Source: Tetrahymena thermophila SB210
Taxonomy: Eukaryota; Ciliophora; Oligohymenophorea; Hymenostomatida; Tetrahymenidae
Direction: 5' to 3'
DNA length: 64,000 nt
NCBI RefSeq assembly: GCF_000189635.1
Contig: NW_002476463.1
Coordinates: 124,001-188,000 of the forward strand
Below are positions 12,801-25,400 of the stretch, piece after piece. The notes beneath the pieces were generated by a model. The model was not told the DNA's origin. It saw only the letters and a list, made by a program, of their open reading frames with translations, and did not search any database. The position numbers and the translations under genes are program-made. How positions within the stretch are numbered: position 1 is the first letter of the stretch; each line of letters starts with the position of its first letter.

Positions 12801-14390
12801 AACAGATGTGATAGCTGTATCAGTTCTTACAAGCTAGACTATTTTGGTTATTCTTGCAAAAAGTGTAGAGGAGGAGAATACTCAGTTTAGAGAGATGTAT
12901 GCTAATAATGTAATCAATTATGTGACAAAGAGTTTTCATGTTATGGTCCTTCTGCATTTTAATGTTAAAAGTGCTAGGCTGGATACTTCAAAGATTTACA
13001 AACCAACAAATGTTTAGCATGTGATTTGAGTCAATGCAAAGAGTGTTCAGAATCTCCAACACAATGTACAGATTGTCCTGAAGACAAGGTTTTATATGAG
13101 AAAAAATGCTTAGATAAATGTCCAAGCGGGTGGTATCCTGATGAGAAGAGAGTTTGTAGATAATGTAACTAGGACCTATGTTAGGAATGCTCTAATTCTC
13201 CTACTTAATGCACAGAATGCAAGAAAGATTAAGTCTTATTTGAAGAAAAGTGTTATAAAGACTGCAAACCAGGGTACTTTGCCGATATATAAAATGTATG
13301 TAGAAAATGTGATATGAATAAATGCGAGGAATGTATTTAATATGATACTAAGTGCACTAAATGCAAAGGAAATTTATACCTTGTTAATCATAGCTGCGAA
13401 GATTCATGCCCAGATAAAGGTTATTATTTTGATAAAAATAATAAATGTTTACCCTGCCATGAAGATTGTGAGAAGTGTTCAGGTTCTCCAACCAATTGCA
13501 CTGATTGTGAATACCCTATGTATTTGGAGAATAATAAATGTCTTTAAGAATGTCCAGAAGGTAAATATGGTGCTTATGTTTAGAGTATCAGTATGTGCTT
13601 ATAATGTGATAAATAAAAATGTCAAACTTGTATTGACAATAAATCTAAATGTACTTCATGCCATGATGGATATTTCTTGCATAAAAATTAATGTTTGAGT
13701 GATTGCCCCAAAGGAACCATTAAGAATCTAGTAACTCAGAACTGCTTAGTCTGCCTATAACCAAATTGTGCTGTCTGTGGAGATAATGTTGGTGTCTGTA
13801 TTTAATGCCGTGAAGGGTTTATACAACATTAAGGCATATGTATAGTAGATTGTCCTTTCGGTTATTTCTTAAATAAAAGCGAAAAAAAATGCTAAGAATG
13901 CGATAAGAGAGTATGCATGGAGTGTTCTGAATCACCTACTGTTTGCACTAAATGTTACCCAGAGCACTACAATGTTGGAAACGGTGTTTGCTCTACATCA
14001 TGCCCTAAAATGTCTTATCCATTCCAATAAGGAGATTAACAGGTATGCATGCCATGTGACCCAAAATGCACTAAAGGTTGCGTTGGTCCTTTGGATTCTG
14101 AATGCTTAGAAGGTAAAATTTATTTATTTCAATCTTAAAAAATATAATTTAAAATTAAATTAAAAATAGCTGTTTATATCACATAAGAAGCAAATAACTA
14201 AGCAATTTTAATTGGTTTACTTGTAGTATGCTTTATTTTATTGATAGGATTAGTTATCGTTGCTTATATGTATTATAGAAAGAAACAGTAAGCTATGCCA
14301 ATCAAGTCTTACTTACTAAAGAGGGAAAGCTAATCTGATATTGGAACTATAATTTAAATGGAAAAAACAGAAAGTTTAAAAAGAGTCTGA
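9855..14390 (+). CDS. Type I membrane protein with long furin-like Cys-rich ectodomain, 1403 aa
   Basis: Exons 9855-9885, 9951-10578, 10781-14112 and 14170-14390 join exactly to 1404 codons ending in TGA. Exon 1 and the start of exon 2 give a signal peptide (MNKILISSII then CFSFSVIAQA). Residues of about 25-750 form a Cys-poor region rich in beta-like Asn/Ser segments, comparable to the right-handed beta-helix ectodomains of other ciliate surface proteins, though this is only a resemblance. From about residue 760 to 1330 there are many C-x2-C and C-x5-12-C units of the furin-like/GFR type (for example CSGSPTNCTDC), also called VSP-like. A single span (AILIGLLVVCFILLIGLVIV) is followed by a short basic-then-acidic tail. 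It is predicted to act at the cell surface or in secretory membranes; the ligand is unknown. A paralogue begins at 63863, and a broken fragment lies at 61147. Confidence 0.9.
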
Positions 14391-14855
14391 CTGAAAATAT
14401 TCAAAAAATTATTTATTAAAAAAAATTTAATTAATTTTAATGCTTAAAAGTTTTTTCTATATTATTTATTAGTTTGAGAAATTATTTCCTAATAAATTAG
14501 CAACATTTTTATTTTATATTTTAATGGGTTGATTCTGAAGTAATAAAGCTCTTTTTTGTTTAGCTTTTCTTATTAAATAATAAAGAAATATATGAATTAT
14601 ATCAAAAATAACTGATATTTAATATGATTTTTTAATACATTTTTAATATAAAAAGTTAATTTAGTTCGAATTAAATATTGCAATTCATTACACCCTAGAA
14701 TCCTTTAATCATCAAAAAAATTATTTTTTTCTAATAAATCTTGAATAGAAGTTTAAAAACAATAGTGAATTTATTAGATAACTACCAATATAAATAATCA
14801 AATTTCTATCAAAAACGTACTCTGATTAGAAAAATTCAAAGAATTAATACTTACT
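14391..14855. other. Intergenic after the Cys-rich gene
   Basis: AT-rich 3' flank, with no gene or RNA seen. Confidence 0.45.
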
Positions 14856-15140
14856 ATGAAACTTATATAAATTGGGCAACATGAGATCAATAATTTAGCC
14901 CAAATATACATTGATGGATTTTAGATGAAAAAATTAGATTTAGGATTATAGCTTGTGCCCACTTTAACAGGCGCTAAGTTTATTAAACTGGTTTTCTTCA
15001 GAAAAAGATATTATTATTTTTCTGAAAAACTAAAACCATCTTTTTTGTATTATATATAGAGTGTATTAATAATCACTTGTAGAGCGAGAATATTTCAATA
15101 GTCATTGAATATATTTTAAGTTAAATTTTATGAATTATGA
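14856..15140 (+). CDS. Possible small ORF, 94 codons, unidentified
   Basis: ATG to TGA with TAA/TAG as Gln. The middle has more G and C than its flanks and a varied composition (LGLQLVPTLTGAKFIKLVFF), which is unlike the random AT frames around it. It overlaps an imperfect inverted repeat at 14989-15038. No family is recognised. It could be a real small gene, an exon left from a decayed gene, or chance, since only one codon stops translation in this code. The upstream sequence shows no clear start context. It lies about 310 bases before LRR gene A, on the same strand. Confidence 0.25.
14989..15038. repeat. Imperfect inverted repeat (stem-loop)
   Basis: The arm TGGTTTTCTTCAGAAAAA at 14989-15006 is mirrored by TTTTTCTGAAAAACTAAAACCA, ending at 15038. 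One 4-base gap interrupts the arms and the loop is about ten bases. It could form a hairpin in DNA or RNA; the role is unknown. Confidence 0.6.
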
Positions 15141-15452
15141 AATTTTTATGATATTAAAATCATATTTAATTAATTATTTTTTGGATTAATTCATTACAAA
15201 AAATTTATAAATAAAATTAAATATTTTATTTTTTGAAAACAAATGAAAACTAATTTGTAATTAATCACTTTGATTCTAATATATAGTTTAATAAAATCTA
15301 TTTATTAATTTATGAAAAATTCTAAATTTTTAAATTAATTTAGCTAAACACTATATATAAGTATCACTTTTTTGTATTATTTTTATCAAATTAATTTTAA
15401 TAAAAGATTATTAAAAAAAAATTGGAAAAGGAAAAAAGAGTTAAAAAGATAA

Positions 15453-18400
15453 ATGATTGAGTCAGAGGCTAAAGAATGTTTAGATATTAAAGAAGAGTAA
15501 TAGTTTAATATCTAAAATAAATGTTTAACCCATCCTGGCAAAGAGTTTCTTTTGTTAAGAACTGATGATGATGAATAAGATTAATAAGTACTTAAATGTA
15601 TTAAATGCTTAGATCAATAGAAATTTGGAAGCTCAATTCTTCTTGAAGAATTACTTGAAAGCAAGTATGAAACCATATTTAAGGATTGGCCAGTTTTTGA
15701 TGATGATTCGATTTATGAACAACTTATGAAATTATCCTAAAATCCATCTCAGTTAAAAGAAAATTAACTAAAAGTTTAAACATTTTTCAAGGATTTGAAA
15801 TCCTAATTAATATTTCAAATAGAAGAAAAAGAAGTTAAAATTCTTGATAACATTGAAAAAATCTAAAATGTTTATGAGCAGCCTTTGAAAGACTATAATG
15901 AAATCTCTTAAAAGGAAAAGCTGAAATAAATTCTAAAGACTCAATACAATGACTAAGAATAGTAAAACTAGGCATTAAAAGACTTAGTAAAAGAAAGTAA
16001 GCTAAATAGAGAAACAAACTACAAAAAACTTAAAGATTCACTTGATAAATCTCTCAAATGTGCTATTGATTTAAGTAATCATTAAAAAATAATGAACCTT
16101 ATTTTGACTTTGATAGAGAGATTTAATGTTTTTGAGTTAATTGATAATAACTAAAATGGAGAAAACAATGATACTGAAATTTAGTTAAATAGATTAAGTA
16201 AATTTAACTAAAATATATTTATTTATATTTTATTGATTTATTTATTCATTAATTTAGTTTCTAGCTAAATACAAATCAGCAAATTAGAAGATCTTCCACA
16301 ATGTCTACATCATAAAATGATATAAATCGATTTTAAGTAAATCTAAATAAATTTTTTATCTTAAAATCATTAAAAATTTTAGTTTATTCTTGTGTTTCTA
16401 ATCGCGAATAAGTCAAAATAATAAATAAATATTGAAATAATTAATTAAATTATTATGATAAAGGAAGTTAAAAAAAATCAAAAGAATATTTTGATCACTT
16501 TTCTTAAATCTCTATTTTTTATTTTAATATTTGATCAAATATTTTTAGCAACTGTTCAATCGGAGATGATGGCTGCTTTGAAATTGCTAAAAATTTCAAA
16601 AGTTTTTATGGTGTAACTCATTTGGCTCTTAATTTGAAGTATTTTTTGAATTTTAATTATTTATTTTTAATAACTACCTTATATTCAATCACTTAAATTA
16701 TAATTTAGAAACAATTAGTTAGGAAGTGTAGGACTAAAAGCAATAATTGATAGTCTTAAAAACTTTAAAGATATTATTTCTCTTACTTTAAACTTCGAGT
16801 AAAATTAATTTATTTTGAATTCTTAATTAATCAGTAAAAAAAATTTAGTTATTCAAAATTTTATGATTTGCAATTCAAGAAATTTTTAATTTTTATAATG
16901 AGAAAGATTATTATTTAATTTTAATAAAAAATATTATTTTCAAATAATTATTAGAGGAAATTAATTGAGTATCCCAAATCTTAAGAATTTAACAGAGTCT
17001 CTATCGGATTATAAAAATTGTACTGACTTCAATCTCAATTTAAGGTAAAATATTTTTCATTAGATTTTAAAATGAACTTTTTATTTATTAATACAATTTG
17101 AAAAGATAGCTTTTTTAATAATTTAACTTATTTAAATATATTATAAATTAAAAAAGTAAGAGTAATATTGAATTTTTTGGATCTGAGCACATATCAACAA
17201 TTTTAAAGAATTTCAAAAAACTATAAAACCTGCATCTTGATCTAAGGTAATCATTTTTACTAGATTTTAAGTTAAAAATATTTGCTTTTTACATTAATTA
17301 TTTTGAAGATCATTATTTTAATCATTTTGTAATAAAAAATATTAGTAACAATAAAATCTGTGATAAAGCTTTGTCTTATATAGCTAGTGGGTTGTCTGAA
17401 TGTGAATCAATCAAAATTTTAAATTTAGATTTATCGTAATAATTTAAAATAAATCATTTTAAACAAAGGCTTAACTAAATATATTGCATTAAGATTTATA
17501 TTTTAAATAAATTTAAAATATTTGTTAGACATTAAAAGTTTTGCCTAAAATAATAAATTTTAAATAAAAATATTTAATTTTAATCAAATATTTTTTTTAA
17601 AAAGGAGCAACATGTTTGGTTTAGAAGGAATAGCATAGGTTTCGGAATGTTTGGAGGTCCTTAAAGATCTAGTTAATGTAGAAGTCAAATTAAGGTTGTT
17701 ATTATTATATCATTTCATATTTGATTTTTTTAAATAAAATTTTAATTTTATCGTTTTTTGTAAATAAACTTTTTAAATTATAATTTTTTTAAATAAAATA
17801 AATAATTGTTTCTTAAAATAAATATTCTAATTGTTACTATAAAATTTTAGACAAAATTAATTTAATGATGATTAAGCCAATACTATTGCAAAATCTATTG
17901 AAAAGAATCTTAACATAATTTAATTGAGATTGGATTTAAGGTAATTCAATATTATTGAAAAAAAAGCTCTTAATTGCTTTAAATTAAATAGTAATTTGTT
18001 CAATTATTACTCTTTACTTTTAATAGGTCTAATTCAATTTATAGTGAAGGAGTTGCTTATATAGCGAAAGCTATTGAAAAATATAAAAACTTAATTGATT
18101 TAAATCTTGATTTTTGGTAATATTTTATTAATTAATTGTCAATTTAAAAAATAAGTATTAGTTTCTTATTTGTTTTACTTAAAATGTATTATAATTTGCT
18201 AGCGAAAACAATATTGGCCTTGATGGGGCAATAGAAATTGGGAATGCTCTACAAAAATAAAAAAATATTTCTAAGTTGGGTCTATTTTTTAAGTAATTTT
18301 ATTTTGAATTTGAATTAATTGGAATTATTTATTTTAATTTATTTAACATTTGAAATAGCTAAACTTAAATTGGAATGAATGGAGTTAAAAAAATTGTTGG

Positions 18401-21400
18401 TGAAATTTAAGATTATAAACACATAACTGATTTATCTCTTGATTTTGGGTAATTTTCAAGAATATGTTATTAACTTTTATTTTAAGAGTAATTTTTCCCT
18501 ACCTTTAATATAATATTGTTTAAATTATAATAGAAACAATTCTATTGGTGTTGAAGGTGCTTATTGTATATCAAATACTTTACAAGAATATAAGAATTTA
18601 ACCAAATTGAGGTTATATTTAAAGTAATTAGTTTTAAATTTTTTAAATATCATTGTTAATTATTTAATTCAAAATATTTTATTAGGAAAAACTAAATTGG
18701 GGTAAATGGAGTGAATAGTCTTGCAAATGCTATTTAGGATTATCAGAATTTAACTCATTTGACTCTCTTTTTGAGGTATTTTTATCTTTTTTTACTGTGA
18801 ATTCTTTAATAATAAAAATTTATTTACTATTTAGCAGTTTAAATTACAATTTTTGCTTATTTTATAATTAATTTGTTAAAATATCTTACTTATTTTTAGG
18901 AAAAATTAAATTGGGATAGATGGGACTAAGAGCATTTCTAAAGCTATTGAAAAATATGAAAACATTTAAGAATTATCTTTAGATTTAAGGTGATTTTAAC
19001 TATTATTATATTTATTTTTTGGGTGTTGTTTTTAAGTTAGTTTTTTTAGAAGTGAATTTTCTTACTCATTTTTATTAGTTTCTTCAAGATTTACTCATTT
19101 CAAATATACAATTAGTGATAATTAGATCGGTGATGAAGGAACTATAATATTATCTACTGCTTTAGCTAAAAATTAAAATATCTCCTACTTATTGATTAAC
19201 TTCTCGTAAAATTAAAAATTTTAACATAGTTTTATATAAAAACAACATTTTAAATTTTAAATTAATCTTAACAATATTAATAAATAATTATTCAGGTAAA
19301 ACTAAATTACTTAAGATGGAGCTAATGCACTTGCGACTTCATTAGAGAATTTATTAAAAATTTCTAAATTAAAGCTAATATTAAAGTAATTTTTAAAAAT
19401 CATTTTAAGAATTTTGTTATTTTAAACTAAATTAATTAGTAAAATTTCATTTGAAATTTAAATATTTTATTAGTGGAAATACTTTAGGATGTTAAGGATC
19501 TGTAAGCATTTCTTAGGCATTAGAAAAGCTTTAAAATATATCTAAGTTATATTTAGATTTAAGGTAAATTATTTAATATTTATTTTTAAATTAATTTTTT
19601 AATAAAAAATTCATTAAATTTAAAAATTTTAAGTGAAAATTAGGTTTATATAGGCGGTGCAATGGGCATTGCTAATGCCATACAAAATAATAAACAAATT
19701 AAATCTTTGAGTCTCTCTTTTTAGTAATTCTTTAATTTCTTAAATTAATTTTCTTGTAAATAAATATTTTAAACTTATTTTATTATTTAAAAATAAAGAT
19801 AAAACTTTATCACTGGGGATGAAGCAAAGAGTGTTATAGATATTATTTCTTCTTATTAAAAAATTAAAATTTTAGAGCTTAACTTTAAGTATAACTTTTT
19901 CTTTCATTCAGTTTTATATAAATTTTAAAATTCAGTGTAAATAATAATTTTATTTTTTAATTTTAAGTAATAATTAAATTGGTTTAAGCTGTGTCTAAAG
20001 TATTGCAAGTACTCTAAATACTCATAATAGTAACTTCACTAAGTTATCTCTTTATTTAAAGTAAATATTTCTTGTTAAATCAGATTTTAGATTTTACAAA
20101 ATTTATTTTATTAGGGAAAGTTAAATTGGTTAGGAGGGAGCTAAAAGTATTGCATAAGGTTTAAAAAGATGTAAATTTTTGATTTAATTGGCTCTCTAGT
20201 TAAGGTAAATTAAAACTTAATAAATTTTTATTTTAAATTTAAATTTTGCTTTAAATTAATAAACTCATCGGTTTAGTAAAAATAATATTGGACTTGAAGG
20301 AACATAAGCAATTGCTAAAGCTATTAGTAATTATCAAAATATTACATAACTGACTCTATTATTAGCGTAATTTTATATTTTTTTAATTTTTTTTAAATGA
20401 TATTGTTTTGTATGATCATTTTATACTTTAATTGTAAAAAATAATTAGAGATAACTAAATAATTGGTCAAGGAGCTAAATTTATTGCTGAAGCTATAGAA
20501 AATTATTAAAATATAAAATAATTAAACCTTGATTTAAGGTAATTTTTTTAATTTTTTTATTTAATAGAATTTAATTTTAATTTTGAAAGCATAAATTAAA
20601 TAGAAATTAGTGGATTTACAAGTATTTCACATTCAATACAAAAACTCCAAAAAATCTAAAAATTGTCACTTAACTTGAGGTAAATTCTTAAATTATAATT
20701 CACAGTTTATAAATATGTTCTAAAATTTAGATTATTAATTCAATAAAAATTTAATTTTAAAACTTATAATTTAATTAGCTCAAACCCTATTGACAAATAT
20801 GGATGTAATACTATTTCAAAAATAATTAGAAGATGCTAGAATATTAGCAAATTAAATCTCTCATTAGGGTATCATTATAGCTTTACTTTTCCTAAATACT
20901 AACAAGTATATTTATAAACAGGTCTTGCTAGATCAACGATGCTATTTTTGATCCAATTTTGAATTGTTTAGAAAGTAAACAAAATATAAGCTCTTTAACT
21001 TTAAATCTTCCGTAATTTACTTAAATAACTTGTTTATTTTTTTATTAGTTTTTAATAAATTTTACATTCTAATATGAATGGAAAATCCAATTTTATAATT
21101 TTATTAAAAAGTTAAAATTTATCTTAACATTTCAGATCAAACAAAAATAATAAATTCTTTTTAATCATAGTTTTCTTTAATAAATTTAACAAAAATATTT
21201 AGGATAAACTAAATTAGCTTTGATGGAGTGAAAAAAATTTCTAAGTTACAAAAGATTAAATCATTAACTCAATTAAAAATCGATGTTACGTAATCTTCAT
21301 ATACTTTTTTTATTGATAAAATTAACATTTTTTATTTAATTTTTTCTAATTTCATATCTCTTCTAAATAAAAAATAACTTAAAAAATATTTCAACCTAAT

Positions 21401-21500
21401 CATATTGCAATTTATTATTTTAAAATAGACAAAATTCAATTAATTAGAGCTAAAGACCTTAAATTAGATAGTTATTTTAACCTTAAGGATATTCACTTGA
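15453..21500 (+). CDS. LRR gene A: Cys/His head, coiled coil and about 26 one-exon LRRs
   Basis: The first exon (15453-16197, 248 codons) starts MIESEAKECLDIKEEQQ. It carries a C-x2-H pair (CLTHPGKEF) and a C-x2-C pair (CIKC) some 30 residues apart, a B-box-like half zinc site. Then come conserved ETIFKDWPVFDDD and a Lys/Glu-rich coiled coil. A linker exon follows (RRSSTMSTS region, ending about 16343). After it come roughly 26 exons of 80-100 bases, each an LRR of the RNI-like type: Asn-x-Ile-Gly-x2-Gly-Ala at the front and Asn-x3-Leu-x-Leu-x-Leu-Arg at the back. Exon ends lie near 16640, 16800, 17045, 17245, 17440, then every 150-200 bases to 21291. Introns are 50-120 bases and phase 2. The role is probably protein binding; no enzyme domain is seen. 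The 3' end is uncertain: TGA at 21498 is used in one frame, while a phase-2 splice would run past it to about 21600. Confidence 0.75.
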
Positions 21501-22405
21501 ATTGAAAGGTAATTTTTAAATTTTACTTCAACTTAATAATATCTATTTTTAAAATTAATTATAAAGATTGAGCTACTGTTTCACTAAGAGAAATAAATCT
21601 AAAGGATAAATAAAAATAAATTCTATTTAGAAACTAATAAATAAATTTCTGCTATGTCAACTATCTAGTACTATATTTTATATATTATGTCGATCATTCA
21701 TTTTATCTTTAAATAATATAAATAGCAAAAAAAATAAATATTTTATAAAATTATATTTATTCAAATTATTTTTAATTCTTTTAAAACTTATTTAAAAAAT
21801 TAAGGTATTTTTAATTAAATAAAACAACTATTAAATGTATCGAAACAAAAAAAATTAAAAAATTCACAAATTATCATTTTATAAAGAAATCTTTTGTATT
21901 TCTTCTATAAATTGATGAGTTCAAATTAAACTTTTTTTAGGAATCAAAAGTATTTCACATTTGAAAAATTATTAAATAAATACTATTCAATCTAGATTAT
22001 TATACTATAATTTAAAATATATAAATATAGTTTATAATAAATAATATATACATTAATAAGGTTTATAATTCATTTGATTTTTTTATGAACTTAATTTATT
22101 TACTTGTTAGTCTTAATAATAAGAATTAATTTAAAATAATCTAAAAAGTTTATTTTTATAGGTTAATTGTTCTAATTGCTTTATTTCAAAAAATTATTTT
22201 TTTGTGATTTTATTTTAACTCAATTCGCTTATTTTGGTGAAATGTTTAAACATAGGTAGGCAGGACTTGACAACTTTTTGAAACATACTGTATAAATTAA
22301 CAAACAATATTTTTTAAAAGATTGATCTACTCTTATTTATTATAATTAATAGTTAAGAACATTATTTAATATCTTTTAAATAGAAGAGAAAATCACATCA
22401 ATCAA
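21501..22405. other. Spacer between LRR genes A and B; shared upstream flank
   Basis: The spacer holds the 5' flank of gene B. From about 21830 it matches the flank of gene D from about 53400 (GAGTTCAAATTAA, then GGAATCAA-AGTATTTCA). From about 22040 it also matches the flank of gene C from about 45605 (AATAAGGTTTATA-TTCATTT). Promoters conserved among B, C and D should lie here; no single motif can be named. Confidence 0.6.
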
Positions 22406-25400
22406 ATGAATCAAAATTAAGTTGATAGAAATCTTGGAATTTCAGAGATGGAAAATTAAAAAAAAAATAATTACAGCAAATGTTCTATTCATCCAAACCA
22501 TGAACTCCTTTTAATGAGGTTAGATAATGAAGAGGATGAGTATGTACTTAAGTGTATCAAGTGCTTTGATTAAAAGAAATTAAAAAATTTTATTCTTCTT
22601 GAAACATTACTAGAAAGCAAAAATGAAACAATATTTAAAGGTTGGCCAATATTTGATGATGAGTTATTTTACCCAAAGCTTATTGAAATATCTTAAAAAC
22701 CTTCACAATTAAAAGAAAATTAATAAAAAGTTAAAACATTTTTCAAGAATTTCTAATCTCAAGTCATCTTTGCATTAGAAGAAAAAGAAAACGAAATTTT
22801 AACTAACCTCGAGGAAGCATAAAAAGTTTATGAATAACCTTTAAATACTTATAATGAAATCTCTTAAAAAGAAAAGCTGAAATAAATTCTATAAACCGAG
22901 CATGAAGACAAAGAAAAACAAAATGAATTGCTTAAAGAGATAATATAAGAAAATAAATAAAAATATGAAATTAATTACTAAAGGATGCAAGATTCTATTG
23001 ATAACTCACAAAAATATGTTATCGATTTGAATAATCACTAAAAGGTAATGAACAACGTAATTGGTTTAATTAATGAGCTTGGAGTATTCAATTCTTTGAA
23101 TTTGAGCTAAAATGTTTAGGATAATGACTAGATAGAAAAATAAAATAATAAAATCAGTAAAATTAAATATAATTTTCTTTATTTTTTATAATTTAATAAA
23201 ATAATATTTAACAATAGACGATCAAAATTTTATAAAAGTGAGGAAAATAGAACTTCTTCCAGTATGTCAGTATTATAAAAACATTCAAATCAGATTTAAG
23301 TAAAATTAAAACATATTTATTTTACCAAGAGATTAAATTGATAAAATAGTTGAAGAACATTTTTAAATTTTAACTTTTTGAAACACATTTTAAAATTTAA
23401 AGTAAAATATTATTGAATTAAGCTATAAAACTAATAAAAAAATTGTTAATTATTCAAACTACCCTCACTGAATATAAATATTATTTGATACTTTAAATAA
23501 ATAGAAAATAATTTATCTATCTTTGAAAACATTAAATTGAAAACTAAACAAAATTTTAAAAAGGATTTATCCATTATTTATTTATAAACTAAGTTTGAAT
23601 TAATGAATATTTATTTATTATATTTTTCAACTTAAAAAAAAAATTTTAAAATTAGAAAATAAATTACTATTGAAAGTTAGTTTAAATCAAATCATTATTT
23701 TAAGATAGATACTCTTACAATAAAATTAACTTTTTTATCATAATTCATTTTAGAATTTATTTCAATAACAATTGAAACTAAAAATATATTTAATTAGGAA
23801 GTTCTTTCTAGCAAATGATGATGCTTTAAAAATTTCAAGTGCTTTAATGAATTGTTAAAGAGTAACTAACTTAGAACTTAATTTTCAGTATTTTTTGTTA
23901 AAAATTTAACATATTTTTAAAATTTAATATTTTAAAATTAGAAATTCTACGGTAAGAAATATAGGACTCAAATCAATAGCCGATAGTTTAAAACATATGA
24001 GAGATATTGTTTGTCTTTATATAAACTTAGAGTAATTTAAATATTTATATATTAAATAAATGATGATCAAATATTTATTTATTAATTAAATAATAAAATA
24101 ACAAATTTTAAACAATAAAAAAGTAAATAAATAAATAATTTCATTTATATTTAATCTTAATATTGATGGATAAATGTTTATTAATTAGATTTTTTAAAAT
24201 AAATAGGAATACTTCTGTTTCTAATTCAAACATTAAAAATATTGCATAATCTATATCAAATTTAAAAAATCTAAAAGGTCTTAATCTTAATTTGAGGTAT
24301 ATTATTTATTTATTAAGTTCTTGTAATTTATTAATAAAATATTTTAATGTAAAAGCTTTAATAGGTTAGATGTGCTATGTTGTGATCATATTTCGAGGAT
24401 ATTTAGAAATTGCTAAAAAATATAACATTTGAATCTAAATTTATGGTAAATTTTTTTAGTTATTGATTTAAATATGTAAAATATGAAATTCATTTGAATT
24501 AAATTTGAATTATTTTATTTTACTCTAAATATTGAATTTTTGACTTTAATTAAAAATAATTTAATAGCCAGAATTAGATATGTGATTAAGGTTTGACTTT
24601 TATTGCAAATGGATTGTCTGAAAATGAATTAATAGAAGGCTTAGAATTAAACTTAAAGTATAATTTTAATTTAGGGATTAATATAATTTTGGCAAATTGT
24701 TAGAAATGGCAATATTAAAATTCTATTTTAATAATTTTTATATTTTTTTTAGAAATAATAAGTTTAGTCTGTAAGGAATTAAAGAAATTTCAGATAGTTT
24801 GAAAATATTTAAACACATGAACAAATTAAAGCTAAATTTGATGTAATGATTCATTTAAATTTATTATGATTATATTAACTCATTAAAAAAAACTAATTTT
24901 TATCTATTTATTTTTCAAATAACTTTTTATTTATATTAAATTTATACTTTCTTTTAGTTTAATAATCCAATTAAAAACTAGAAATTGTAAAATTGGTGAT
25001 GATGAAGTCGGTTTAATTTCAAAAGCTATACAAACTTATGAAAATATCACTAATTTAGACCTTAACTTATCGTAATATTTACCAAATTTATAAATTATTA
25101 TTTTTTATTTAATGAACAAATTTTGTTGTTTTATAAGTTAAAATTCAATTACTAGTAGTGGTGTAAAGGATATTGAAGAAGCTATAAAAAACTATAAGAA
25201 ATTAGTCAAATTAGAACTTAAATTAGAGTAATTTTATATTTATAAATATTTACTTAAAATACAATTCAATTTTTATATCTATAATTGAAAAATAAATTAG
25301 ATAAAACATTATTAAATGTTTAGGAGCATATTATATCGCAAGATCTATTTATTATTATGAAAATCTTTAGAGTTTAAATCTTAATTTAAGGTACCTTATT

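Noticed and set aside
12070..13698. Several short standard-code frames on both strands within the Cys-rich gene
   Set aside because: They are out-of-frame shadows of the 3.3-kb Cys-rich exon, which is open throughout once TAA/TAG are Gln.
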